This document shows, piece after piece, positions 7,043 to 13,627 of a DNA stretch of 18,015 nt. Position 1 is the stretch's first letter. Every line of letters starts with the position of its first letter. The stretch lies in assembly GCA_934162555.1 (NCBI GenBank), contig CAKPJE010000013.1, positions 1-18,015 on the forward strand, read 5' to 3'. The notes under the pieces are model-generated. The model made no database searches. It worked only from the letters and a program-made list of their open reading frames with translations, and had not been told where the DNA came from. The DNA is from an uncultured Bacilli bacterium. Lineage in GTDB: Bacteria > Bacillota_I > Bacilli_A > RF39 > UBA660. Position numbers and translations under genes: made by a program.

Positions 7043-7888
7043 ATGAAAATAATTAAAATAATCATAGTAAGCTTATTACTAGTTGGCTGTTCAAAAGTAT
7101 CAGAAAATGATATATCTGCAACATATGTATCAAAATGTGTTGCCAAAGAAAAAAGTGATGGATGGTTTGAAATATTCTGTATTGAACCATTAAAAAAAGA
7201 TCAAAACTTAAAAGAAGTAAAAAACAACTATTTCTATAATGATAAAACAACCTATTCGTTTGATGGATATAATCTAAAATACAAAGAAATTAAAGACTGC
7301 TATATTCCTATATATGACAAAAAAGGAAATGAAGTGGGTAAAGTTCCTACATCCGTCCCATCATTTGCAACATCCAAAATATATAGGGATGAAATCAAAG
7401 AAATAAGTTCCTTCTTTAACACTCAAAAGTTTAAAACAAAAATAACTTTAAACGATTTAGAAGAACTAAAAATTAAAAAAATTGATAAACAGGAATTAGT
7501 AAATTTATTTAATGAGGCATTTGAAAAAGAACCAATTGAAGTTGGTAAATTTAAAAATATTCCAATCCTTAATATAATTCAATCTGAATCAAGTGATGAT
7601 TACATATTTCAAGTTGGCTACTACTGTGAATATGGCGTTATTCAAAAAATAAATATTGAAGTTATATTTAATAACAACACTTATTTATCAGATTTAGTCC
7701 AAAAAAAGAATCCAAAAAAAGAATATATAAACATGCAAGAAGACATAGAAACATTTGAAAAATATATTTTAGAAAACCAAGATCTTGATATTTCAAAATC
7801 AAATGCCTACAAAAAAGAATATAAAAAATTATCCGGATTATTAATAAGCATAAATGATGAAAATAAAGAATCAAAAAAGGAATTTTAA
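7043..7888 (+). CDS. lipoprotein of the ABC operon, unknown family
   Basis: The 281-residue product begins with a lipoprotein signal: MKIIK, a hydrophobic stretch and the lipobox LLVGC with the lipidated Cys at position 16. It should sit on the outer face of the membrane. The mature part is charged, with four further Cys in its N-terminal third (in SKCVAK, IFCIE, KDCYIP) and in YYCEYG, and a Lys/Asn/Glu-rich tail. I recognise no domain. AGAGGG precedes the ATG, and it starts 18 bases after half 2, so it belongs to the same transcript, which ends at the terminator overlapping its stop. By position it could be a substrate-binding, adaptor or immunity component of the transporter; this is inference. 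Confidence 0.75.
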   Translation: MKIIKIIIVSLLLVGCSKVSENDISATYVSKCVAKEKSDGWFEIFCIEPLKKDQNLKEVKNNYFYNDKTTYSFDGYNLKYKEIKDCYIPIYDKKGNEVGKVPTSVPSFATSKIYRDEIKEISSFFNTQKFKTKITLNDLEELKIKKIDKQELVNLFNEAFEKEPIEVGKFKNIPILNIIQSESSDDYIFQVGYYCEYGVIQKINIEVIFNNNTYLSDLVQKKNPKKEYINMQEDIETFEKYILENQDLDISKSNAYKKEYKKLSGLLISINDENKESKKEF

Positions 7889-7905
7889 AATGAATTCTTT
7901 TTTTT
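7873..7905 (+). terminator. Rho-independent terminator of the ABC operon
   Basis: An A-rich left arm ending GGAATT (7873-7884), an 8-base loop containing the stop codon, AATTC and a run of eight T to 7905. The stem is about 11 pairs including a G-T. It separates the transporter operon from the SOD gene. Confidence 0.65.
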
Positions 7906-7933
7906 ATCATCATATAATTAAAAGGGTGAAAAA

Positions 7934-8530
7934 ATGTATAAATTACCAGTTTTACCATTTCATTATGAAGAACTAGAACCATACATAGACACACATACAA
8001 TCGGTCTGCACTACTTAAAACATGAAAAAACATATCTAGACAATCTAAACAAACTACTACAAAAAAATGGCTACGACTATAAATATAGCATGGAAGAATT
8101 GATATACCACATAGATGAATTTGAAAACAAAAATGACATATTATTTAATCTAGGCGGAGTATTAAATCATATACTATACTTTAATAGTATCGGACCAATA
8201 AAAACCATAGCTACCGGAAAATTATTAAAAAAAATAGCCGAAAAATATGGCAGTCAAGAAGAATTTTGGAAAAAAATAAAAGAAACAGCACTAAAACTAA
8301 AAGGATCAGGATACACATTTTTAGTATATAAAAACGGAGAGATAGACATAATAAATTTATCAAATCAAGAAACGCCACTATTATATGGAATGGTACCATT
8401 ATTTAATATTGATCTTTGGGAACATGCATATTACATAAACTATGAAAATGATAAAAGCAAATATTTAGATAATATAAAAGAAATAGCAGATTTCACAAAT
8501 GCCAGTGAAATATATAATAAAATAACATAA
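7934..8530 (+). CDS. Fe/Mn-family superoxide dismutase, divergent, Mn-type Gln
   Basis: Converts superoxide to oxygen and hydrogen peroxide in the cytoplasm. The 198 residues match the family length. All four metal ligands are visible: His in TIGLHYLKH, His in GGVLNHILYF, and Asp and His in IDLWEHAYYINY. The second-shell Tyr is retained in KTYLDNLN. The residue before VLNH is Gly, and NQETP carries a Gln in the place used by Mn-SODs (Fe enzymes have Gln at the former site). A Mn or cambialistic enzyme is therefore predicted. Several family Trp are replaced: GSGYTFLV for GSGWxWLV, LYFN for the usual FW, and F for the C-terminal VNW. AAGGGTGA lies 4 bases before the ATG. It stands alone between a terminator and the tRNA operon. 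Family certain; activity untested because of the substitutions. Confidence 0.9.
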   Translation: MYKLPVLPFHYEELEPYIDTHTIGLHYLKHEKTYLDNLNKLLQKNGYDYKYSMEELIYHIDEFENKNDILFNLGGVLNHILYFNSIGPIKTIATGKLLKKIAEKYGSQEEFWKKIKETALKLKGSGYTFLVYKNGEIDIINLSNQETPLLYGMVPLFNIDLWEHAYYINYENDKSKYLDNIKEIADFTNASEIYNKIT

Positions 8531-8565
8531 AAAGCAAAATATTTAAAAAAATTCTCCAAATAAGG

Positions 8566-8595
8566 TTGACACACCCAAAAAACATGTGTTATAAT
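8566..8595 (+). promoter_or_regulatory. promoter of the six-tRNA operon
   Basis: TTGACA at 8566-8571 and TATAAT at 8590-8595, spacing 18, with an extended -10 (TGT before TATAAT). Strong near-consensus promoter; transcription would start around 8602, about 14 bases before tRNA-Ser. Confidence 0.85.
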
Positions 8596-8615
8596 CTACC
8601 TTGTAAATTGGTTTT

Positions 8616-8706
8616 GGAGAAATACCCAAGTTCGGTTGAAGGGACTAGTCTTGAAAACTAGGAGGTCGGCGACGGCGCGGGGGTTCGAATCCCTCTTTCT
8701 CCGCCA
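8616..8706 (+). tRNA. tRNA-Ser(TGA)
   Basis: 91 bases; acceptor GGAGAAA/TTTCTCC, discriminator G, encoded CCA. Anticodon stem CTAGT/ACTAG with loop CTTGAAA gives TGA. The long variable arm is typical of tRNA-Ser. First gene of a six-tRNA transcript. Confidence 0.96.
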
Positions 8707-8717
8707 TTAGTATTTAT

Positions 8718-8794
8718 CGCGGGATGGAGCAGTTTGGTAGCTCGTTGGGCTCATAACCCGAAGGTCGATGGTTCAAATCCGTCTCCCGCAACCA
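8718..8794 (+). tRNA. initiator tRNA-fMet(CAT)
   Basis: 77 bases; begins CGCGGGA with a C1 facing A72 (mismatch at the first acceptor pair) and has three consecutive G-C pairs (GGG/CCC) flanking loop CTCATAA. Both are hallmarks of the bacterial initiator tRNA. CCA is encoded. Confidence 0.95.
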
Positions 8795-8799
8795 TTTTT

Positions 8800-8875
8800 G
8801 GTCTCGTGGTGTAGTGGTTATCACGTCTGCCTGTCACGCAGAAGATCGCGAGTTCGAACCTCGTCGAGACCGCCA
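8800..8875 (+). tRNA. tRNA-Asp(GTC)
   Basis: 76 bases; acceptor GGTCTCG/CGAGACC, discriminator G, encoded CCA. Loop CTGTCAC gives anticodon GTC. The tRNA starts five bases after the CCA of the previous one. Confidence 0.96.
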
Positions 8876-8884
8876 TTTTTTTTT

Positions 8885-8960
<76 letters not shown>

Positions 8961-8969
8961 TCTTTTTGA

Positions 8970-9046
8970 GCGCTCGTAGCTCAGCTGGATAGAGTGTTTG
9001 GCTACGAACCAAAAGGTCAGGGGTTCGAATCCCTTCGGGCGCACCA
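8970..9046 (+). tRNA. tRNA-Arg(ACG)
   Basis: 77 bases; acceptor GCGCTCG pairing with CGGGCGC (one T-G pair), discriminator A, encoded CCA. Stem TTTGG/CCAAA with loop CTACGAA gives ACG, normally edited to ICG by TadA to read CGU/CGC/CGA. Confidence 0.96.
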
Positions 9047-9054
9047 TATATAAT

Positions 9055-9131
9055 CGGAAAATAGCACAATTTGGTAGTGCACTACGCTTGGGACGTAGGG
9101 GTTGCAGGTTCAAATCCTGTTTTTCCGACCA
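9055..9131 (+). tRNA. tRNA-Pro(TGG)
   Basis: 77 bases; acceptor CGGAAAA/TTTTCCG, discriminator A, encoded CCA. Stem CTACG/CGTAG with loop CTTGGGA gives TGG. Last gene of the cluster, 11 bases before the terminator hairpin. Confidence 0.95.
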
Positions 9132-9142
9132 TTTAGTTTAAT

Positions 9143-9169
9143 AAACTTGAGATTATCTCAGGTTTTTTT
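9143..9169 (+). terminator. Rho-independent terminator of the tRNA operon
   Basis: AAACTTGAGA / TCTCAGGTTT, ten pairs with one T-G and a tight 3-base loop, running into seven T. Confidence 0.85.
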
Positions 9170-9193
9170 GTTGAATTTTGCGCTCCAAAATTA

Positions 9194-9222
9194 TTGTTTA
9201 TTCTAAATAAATGTGCTATAAT
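9194..9222 (+). promoter_or_regulatory. promoter of the PrsA-like gene
   Basis: TTGTTT at 9194-9199 and TATAAT at 9217-9222 with 17 bp spacing. The start point would be near 9229, exactly where a small hairpin (AGATGT 9229-9234 / ACATCT 9242-9247) begins, immediately before the AGGAGG at 9249-9254. Confidence 0.7.
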
Positions 9223-9261
9223 CACATTAGATGTTGATTTTACATCTTAGGAGGGTAGAAA

Positions 9262-10293
9262 ATGAAAAATAAAAAAACAGATAAAAGAATAAATGAACCA
9301 AAAGAAAATTCAAACAATTTCCTATCATTTATATGTGAACCAAAAACTATAGGGACATTTTTAATAGGATTAGTAATTGGTTTAATCGCAATGCGCCTAT
9401 GCTTCCCGGAAAGAATTGCCAAACTAGCAGATGGCACAGAAGTTGTAGTATCATACAACGATAAAGAAATAACTGCCGATACACTATATGAAGATATGAA
9501 AGAATTTTTCTCAGTAAACGTATTACTAAATGATGTTGACATGGGAATACTAGATGCTAAATATGGTGATTCCGACGAAAGAAAAGAATCGGCTGAATAT
9601 AATACAAAATACTATATTGACATGTATAAAGATTATTATGGATATTCAGAAGAAGAAGCAATAAAAGCATTAGGATTTTCAACAAGAGAAGAATTATATG
9701 AATATTTTGAATTGGACTTCTTAAGAAATAAATATTACGATGAATACCTAAAAAAAGAAATAACAGATAAAACAATAAACAAATACTACAAAGATAAAGT
9801 ATATGGAGATTACAATACAAAACACATACTAGTAAAAGTTGCAAGCGATGCAACATCAAAAGAGAAAAAAGAAGCTAAAAAATTAGCAGAAGAAATAATC
9901 AAAAAACTAAACAGTGGTAAAACATGGGAAGAAGTAACAGAAGAATACAAAGACCAAATAACAGCAGAGGACTTAGGGGTAAAAACATTTAAAGATAGTA
10001 TTGATGAAGCATATGTTAAAGCGGCATTAGCACTAAAAGTTAATACATACTCAAAAAAACCAGTATTAGGTAGTTATGGTTATCACATAATCTATAAAGT
10101 AGCCCAAGAAGACAAAAAACCACTAGAAGAAATAAAAGATGACGTAATAAGCTTAATAAAAACAGATATGGAAAAGAAAGATCCAAAATTACTTTATAAA
10201 GTATTAGTTGGTTTAAGAAAAGAAGCAAATTTAAAAATATATGATACAAAATTAAACGATGAATACAACTATTTAGTTGCTTCATATAAATAA
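9262..10293 (+). CDS. PrsA/SurA-like foldase, membrane anchored
   Basis: Extracytoplasmic folding factor of the PrsA type, which assists secreted proteins after they leave the Sec channel. The 343 residues comprise a short basic cytoplasmic tail, one membrane helix at about 29-47 (TIGTFLIGLVIGLIAMRLCF), a helical SurA_N-like segment to about 180, and a parvulin (PpiC) domain at about 183-281. The parvulin domain starts NTKHILVKV (His188) and ends GSYGYHIIYKV (His275). Its centre is poorly conserved: the usual GGDLG-F block is reduced to EDLGVKTF, so isomerase activity may be weak and chaperone activity dominant. There is no lipobox cysteine at the start, unlike Bacillus PrsA; the protein is held by the helix. 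AGGAGG lies seven bases before the ATG. Monocistronic, with a terminator shared with the convergent slipin gene. Confidence 0.85.
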   Translation: MKNKKTDKRINEPKENSNNFLSFICEPKTIGTFLIGLVIGLIAMRLCFPERIAKLADGTEVVVSYNDKEITADTLYEDMKEFFSVNVLLNDVDMGILDAKYGDSDERKESAEYNTKYYIDMYKDYYGYSEEEAIKALGFSTREELYEYFELDFLRNKYYDEYLKKEITDKTINKYYKDKVYGDYNTKHILVKVASDATSKEKKEAKKLAEEIIKKLNSGKTWEEVTEEYKDQITAEDLGVKTFKDSIDEAYVKAALALKVNTYSKKPVLGSYGYHIIYKVAQEDKKPLEEIKDDVISLIKTDMEKKDPKLLYKVLVGLRKEANLKIYDTKLNDEYNYLVASYK

Positions 10294-10323
10294 AAACGAT
10301 GATTAATTTTCATCGTTTTTTTT
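10292..10323. terminator. bidirectional terminator between prsA-like and slipin genes
   Basis: AAAAACGATGA (10292-10302) pairs with TCATCGTTTTT (10310-10320), followed by T on the plus strand and, read in reverse, by T-rich DNA on the minus strand. The stop codons of both convergent genes lie in it. Confidence 0.8.
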
Positions 10324-11064
10324 CTTTAAATCGCCAACACTCTTAAAAGCCTCTAAAACTTCAACCGGCATTGCAAATAAAATAGTATTTGATTGATCAG
10401 ATGAAACATCATTAATAGTTTCAAGTGTTCTCAAATGCAAAGCACCAGGTGTAGAACCAAGAAGCATAGCAGCTTTCTTTAAATTTTCAGCAGCTTCAAC
10501 TTCGCCCTCGGCTTTAGTAATAACAGCTTGTTTTTCTCTTTCAGCTTCTGCAGCTCTGGCAATAACTCTTTTCATTTCCTCAGGCAAAGAAATATCTTTA
10601 AGTTCAACATTTTCAACCTTAACACCCCAAGGATCAGAAGCCTCATCAACAATCTTTTGGATAGTATCAGAAATCTTTTCTCTCTCAGTCAAAAGTTCAT
10701 CAAGAGTAACAGTACCAACAGTATTTCTCATAGTAGTCTGAGCAAGTTGACTAACAGCATAATGGAAGTTCTCAACCTCAAGAATAGCTTTAGCAGCATC
10801 AAAAATTTTATAATATACAACTGCATTAATACCAATTGAAACATTGTCCTTTGTTATTGCCTCCTGATTAGGAACATCAACAACCTTAGTTCTAATATCA
10901 ATCTTCTTGTAAGACTGAAAAATAGGGCATACAAAATTAATACCAGGCTTCATGATTTTAGAATATTTGCCCAAAGTAAACTTAATACCCCTTTCGTACT
11001 CATTAATTTGCCTTATTGAACCTAAAAATAAGACAACAAGCACAATAATTATAGCGTATTCCAC
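10303..11064 (-). CDS. slipin (stomatin/SPFH Band 7 family)
   Basis: Membrane-associated scaffold of the stomatin family that oligomerises and organises membrane microdomains. The 253 residues have an N-terminal hydrophobic hairpin or helix (AIIIVLVVLFLGSI, about 4-17), followed by the slipin signature NEYERGIKFTLGKYSK-MKPG. The SPFH domain includes the KIDIRTKVVDVPNQEAITKDN motif. A coiled Ala/Glu-rich stretch (about 170-215, RAAEAEREKQAVITKAEGE) and a conserved tail follow. The start is GTG at 11064; AGGAGG (11071-11076 on the plus strand) lies six bases before it, and the ATG four bases upstream is out of frame. The gene is alone; the NfeD-type protease often paired with slipins is absent here. 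Confidence 0.92.
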   Translation of the reverse strand: MEYAIIIVLVVLFLGSIRQINEYERGIKFTLGKYSKIMKPGINFVCPIFQSYKKIDIRTKVVDVPNQEAITKDNVSIGINAVVYYKIFDAAKAILEVENFHYAVSQLAQTTMRNTVGTVTLDELLTEREKISDTIQKIVDEASDPWGVKVENVELKDISLPEEMKRVIARAAEAEREKQAVITKAEGEVEAAENLKKAAMLLGSTPGALHLRTLETINDVSSDQSNTILFAMPVEVLEAFKSVGDLKKKNDEN

Positions 11065-11084
11065 ACATTTCCTCCTCTAAAATA

Positions 11085-11090
11085 ATTATA
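11085..11090 (-). promoter_or_regulatory. -10 box of the slipin promoter
   Basis: Read on the minus strand this is GATATAATT with a perfect TATAAT, about 21 bases before the GTG start. The -35 region is only T-rich and not a clear match. It faces away from the cdaA promoter in a 120-bp divergent region. Confidence 0.45.
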
Positions 11091-11128
11091 TCACATTTAC
11101 AGAAAAAAAATAAACTTAAAAAAATATA

Positions 11129-11157
11129 TTTCTTTTATAACCTTTTTGTGATATACT
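11129..11157 (+). promoter_or_regulatory. probable promoter of cdaA-cdaR
   Basis: TATACT at 11152-11157 preceded at 17 bp by a weak TTTCTT. It lies 28 bases before the cdaA start, which has AAAGGAA as ribosome binding site. Confidence 0.45.
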
Positions 11158-11184
11158 TTTAAATATAGGAAAGGAATAGATATA

Positions 11185-11997
11185 ATGACAATTGATCAGA
11201 TATTTTCGTTTTTAAGAAATTTACTAGACACATTAGTTGTTTGGTTATCAATATATTTTGTATTAAAAAGTTTAAGAAAGAATGTAAAAATGATACTCCT
11301 ATTTAAAGGAATATTAATAATAGCATTTCTAAAAATAATGAGTGACCTTTTAGGTTTACCAACAATAGGATACCTATTAAATTATGTAATAATGTGGGGA
11401 CCACTTGCTTTAATAATAATCTTCCAACCAGAAATAAGAAACGTCTTAGAACAATTAGGACGCAGTCAATTACTAGGAAGACATAAAATACTAACAGTAG
11501 ATGAAAGAGAAAAACTAGTCTATGAAGTAGTAAGTGCCGCTGAAACATTAAGAAAAAACAGAATAGGAGCATTAATGGTATTTGAAAGAGACAATAGTTT
11601 AGCAGAATACATAGAAAAAGCCCATAAAGTATATGCCGACATATCAAGCGAACTATTAGTAACGCTATTCTTCCCAAATAACCCATTACACGATGGTGGT
11701 GTTATAATACAAGGAGATAAAATATCATGTGCAGGCGCCGTATTCCCAACAAGTGACAATGTAAAAATAAGCAAAAGACTAGGAACAAGACATAGAGCAG
11801 CTCTAGGAATAGCAGAAGAAACAGACTGCATATCACTAGTAGTATCAGAAGAAACAGGCAGACTATCACTTGCATTTGGAGGCGAACTTCACTATAATTT
11901 AACACTAGATGAAGTAAAAATGATGCTCTTAGAAGAATTAAGACCAAAAAAATCATTATTCGTTGAGGAGGAAACTACAGATGAAGAAAATAATTAA
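11185..11997 (+). CDS. cdaA: diadenylate cyclase CdaA (c-di-AMP synthase)
   Basis: Makes cyclic di-AMP from two ATP, the second messenger controlling potassium, osmolyte and cell-wall homeostasis in Firmicutes. The 270 residues have three N-terminal membrane helices within residues 10-80 and a cytoplasmic DAC domain to about 240. The RHR motif is intact at 202-204 (GTRHRAALG). The usual DGA motif reads D170-G171-G172 (LHDGGVII instead of LHDGAVII); the metal-binding Asp is kept but the Ala is Gly. The acidic C-terminal tail overlaps the next gene by 17 bases. With CdaR downstream it forms the conserved regulatory pair; glmM, often third in this operon, is absent here. Confidence 0.95.
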   Translation: MTIDQIFSFLRNLLDTLVVWLSIYFVLKSLRKNVKMILLFKGILIIAFLKIMSDLLGLPTIGYLLNYVIMWGPLALIIIFQPEIRNVLEQLGRSQLLGRHKILTVDEREKLVYEVVSAAETLRKNRIGALMVFERDNSLAEYIEKAHKVYADISSELLVTLFFPNNPLHDGGVIIQGDKISCAGAVFPTSDNVKISKRLGTRHRAALGIAEETDCISLVVSEETGRLSLAFGGELHYNLTLDEVKMMLLEELRPKKSLFVEEETTDEENN

Positions 11998-13312
11998 CTC
12001 AATCCTTAACTTCTTCGACAAAATCTTTGTTGTTCCAATGACTAAATTAGTCTATAAACTAAGAAATTCCTTTAGTTCATCAAACTGGCGATTCGAAGCA
12101 TGGCTATCAAAAAGTAATACACTATTATATATATCTTTAGTAGTAGCAATCATACTATCAGTAGCAGTAAACCAAAAATTATTAGTTTACTCAGAAAACA
12201 ATGCTATTGTATTACACGACCAACCAGTTGAAGTAAAATATAACGAAGAAGCATACGTAGTAGAAGGTTTACCATCTACAGTTGAAGTAACCCTAATAGG
12301 TAACAGTTCTAACCTATACTGGGCAAAACAATCAAACACACATAAAATAACAATAAATTTAAATGATTTAAAACCAGGACAACATAAAGTAGACGTAATC
12401 TATGAAAATGTCCTAAAAAACATTGATTACAGCGTTAATCCATCAACAGTAACAGTTTGGATATATCCAAAAGTATCCGCAACAAAATCATTAACATATG
12501 ATCTATTACATATTGATGAATTAGACAAACGATTAAATGTAGACAGTGTTACACTAGATGCTGATCAAGTAGTAATTAAAGGTTCAGAAGAACAAATAAG
12601 TAAAGTTGCGAACGTAAAAGCACTAATAGACGTTAATAACTTTGATACCCAAAATGTAGGTGAAATGGTAATAAAAAATGTACCAATCAAAGCATATGAT
12701 GCAAACGGAAATGTTGTAAACGTTGAAATAGTACCAGAAAAAGTAAATGCAAACATAGAAATTTCATCTCCAAGTAAAGAAGTACCAATCAAAATAATTC
12801 CAGTAGGAACTGTAACATTTGGTAAAGCAATAAGTGCGATAGATACAAGTGTTGTAAGAGTAACAGCATACGGAAGTGCAGAAGCACTAGCAGACTTAGA
12901 GTATATCCCAATAGAAGTAGATGTTTCTAACTTAAGCTCAAGTGTAAATAAAAAGATAGAAATACCAAAACCATCAGGTGTAAACTCATTAAGTTCAAAT
13001 AACTTAACTGTAAAAATATCAATTGCATCTTCAACAAGTAGAGATGTCGACAAAGTACCAGTAAATGCAAGAAACGTTGGCGAAGGCCTAGCCGTTAATA
13101 TAACATCAAACGCCTTCATAAGTGTTTCTGTATCAGGTGTAGAAAGCGTTATTGAAAATCTACAACCATCAGATATAACAGCGTATGTTGATTGTTCAGG
13201 CTTAAAAGAAGGCGAATATGACCTAGACATCAAAGTCGAAGGAAGCGACCTAAAAGCGACATATACACCAAAGACACTAAAAGTAAAAGTTACAATAACA
13301 ACTAAAAAATAA
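11981..13312 (+). CDS. cdaR: CdaR (YbbR-domain regulator of CdaA)
   Basis: Membrane protein that binds and modulates CdaA from outside. The 443 residues have a short cytoplasmic N-terminus, a membrane helix at about 46-66 (LYISLVVAIILSVAVNQ), and then repeated YbbR beta domains with the recurring patterns PSTVEVTLIG, PEKVNANIEI and SNAFISVSVSGVE; about four copies fill the rest. An in-frame TTG at 11963 exists, but it sits at the GAGGAGG sequence (11965-11971) that serves the ATG at 11981, so the ATG is chosen. The start is within cdaA, implying coupled translation. It ends at a strong terminator whose stem begins in the stop codon. Confidence 0.93.
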   Translation: MKKIINSILNFFDKIFVVPMTKLVYKLRNSFSSSNWRFEAWLSKSNTLLYISLVVAIILSVAVNQKLLVYSENNAIVLHDQPVEVKYNEEAYVVEGLPSTVEVTLIGNSSNLYWAKQSNTHKITINLNDLKPGQHKVDVIYENVLKNIDYSVNPSTVTVWIYPKVSATKSLTYDLLHIDELDKRLNVDSVTLDADQVVIKGSEEQISKVANVKALIDVNNFDTQNVGEMVIKNVPIKAYDANGNVVNVEIVPEKVNANIEISSPSKEVPIKIIPVGTVTFGKAISAIDTSVVRVTAYGSAEALADLEYIPIEVDVSNLSSSVNKKIEIPKPSGVNSLSSNNLTVKISIASSTSRDVDKVPVNARNVGEGLAVNITSNAFISVSVSGVESVIENLQPSDITAYVDCSGLKEGEYDLDIKVEGSDLKATYTPKTLKVKVTITTKK

Positions 13313-13336
13313 AATTCTACGAAAGTAGAATTTTTT
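13311..13336. terminator. bidirectional terminator with GAAA tetraloop
   Basis: AAAATTCTAC / GTAGAATTTT ten-pair stem capped by a GNRA-type GAAA loop, followed by T. It serves cdaR on the plus strand and the convergent DUF378 gene, which ends at 13335, on the minus strand. Confidence 0.85.
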
Positions 13337-13532
13337 AGTCAGCGAATTTATAAAAATAAATTCCTATGTTAATTAAACCGCAAATACCAACAATTGAGTA
13401 AATAACCCTAGAGAAAGTAGTGCCAGCACCAAAAAGTGCTTCAACTAAATTAAAATTGAAAAAACCAACCAATCCCCAGTTAATCGCTCCAATTATTGTA
13501 AAAATAAGTGCAATCTTTTGAAATGTTTTCAT
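13335..13532 (-). CDS. DUF378 family small membrane protein
   Basis: A 65-residue protein with two membrane helices: KIALIFTIIGAINWGLVGFF, a linker FNLVEALFGAGTTFSRVIYSIVG, and a second hydrophobic segment to the end. The AINWGLVGF...NLV..LFG pattern is the DUF378 signature (B. subtilis YuzA-like), whose function is unknown. The frame is open upstream to 13586, but the ATG at 13532 has AAAGGAG six bases before it and matches the family start, so the shorter form is chosen. It converges on cdaR and diverges from the lipoprotein gene. Confidence 0.88.
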   Translation of the reverse strand: MKTFQKIALIFTIIGAINWGLVGFFNFNLVEALFGAGTTFSRVIYSIVGICGLINIGIYFYKFAD

Positions 13533-13598
13533 AATTCTCCTTTCATATATATTTTGGTAAAATATTCTATTATTATTCATAAGCATATAAATAACTCA

Positions 13599-13604
13599 TA
13601 TAAT
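13599..13604 (+). promoter_or_regulatory. -10 box of the LolA-like lipoprotein gene
   Basis: Perfect TATAAT, 24 bases before the ATG at 13628. The candidate -35 (TTCATA at 13576) is poor. Confidence 0.4.
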
Positions 13605-13627
13605 TTATTGAATACTTGAGGTGAAAA

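Noticed and set aside
7913..7918. TATAAT just upstream of the superoxide dismutase gene
   Set aside because: A start from it would fall inside the ribosome binding site AAGGGTGA and there is no good -35; probably AT-rich chance, though not excluded.
12565..13233. Long minus-strand open frame of 222 codons opposite cdaR
   Set aside because: Codon-complement shadow of the Val/Ser/Thr-rich YbbR repeats; no start signal, and cdaR is clearly the real gene.
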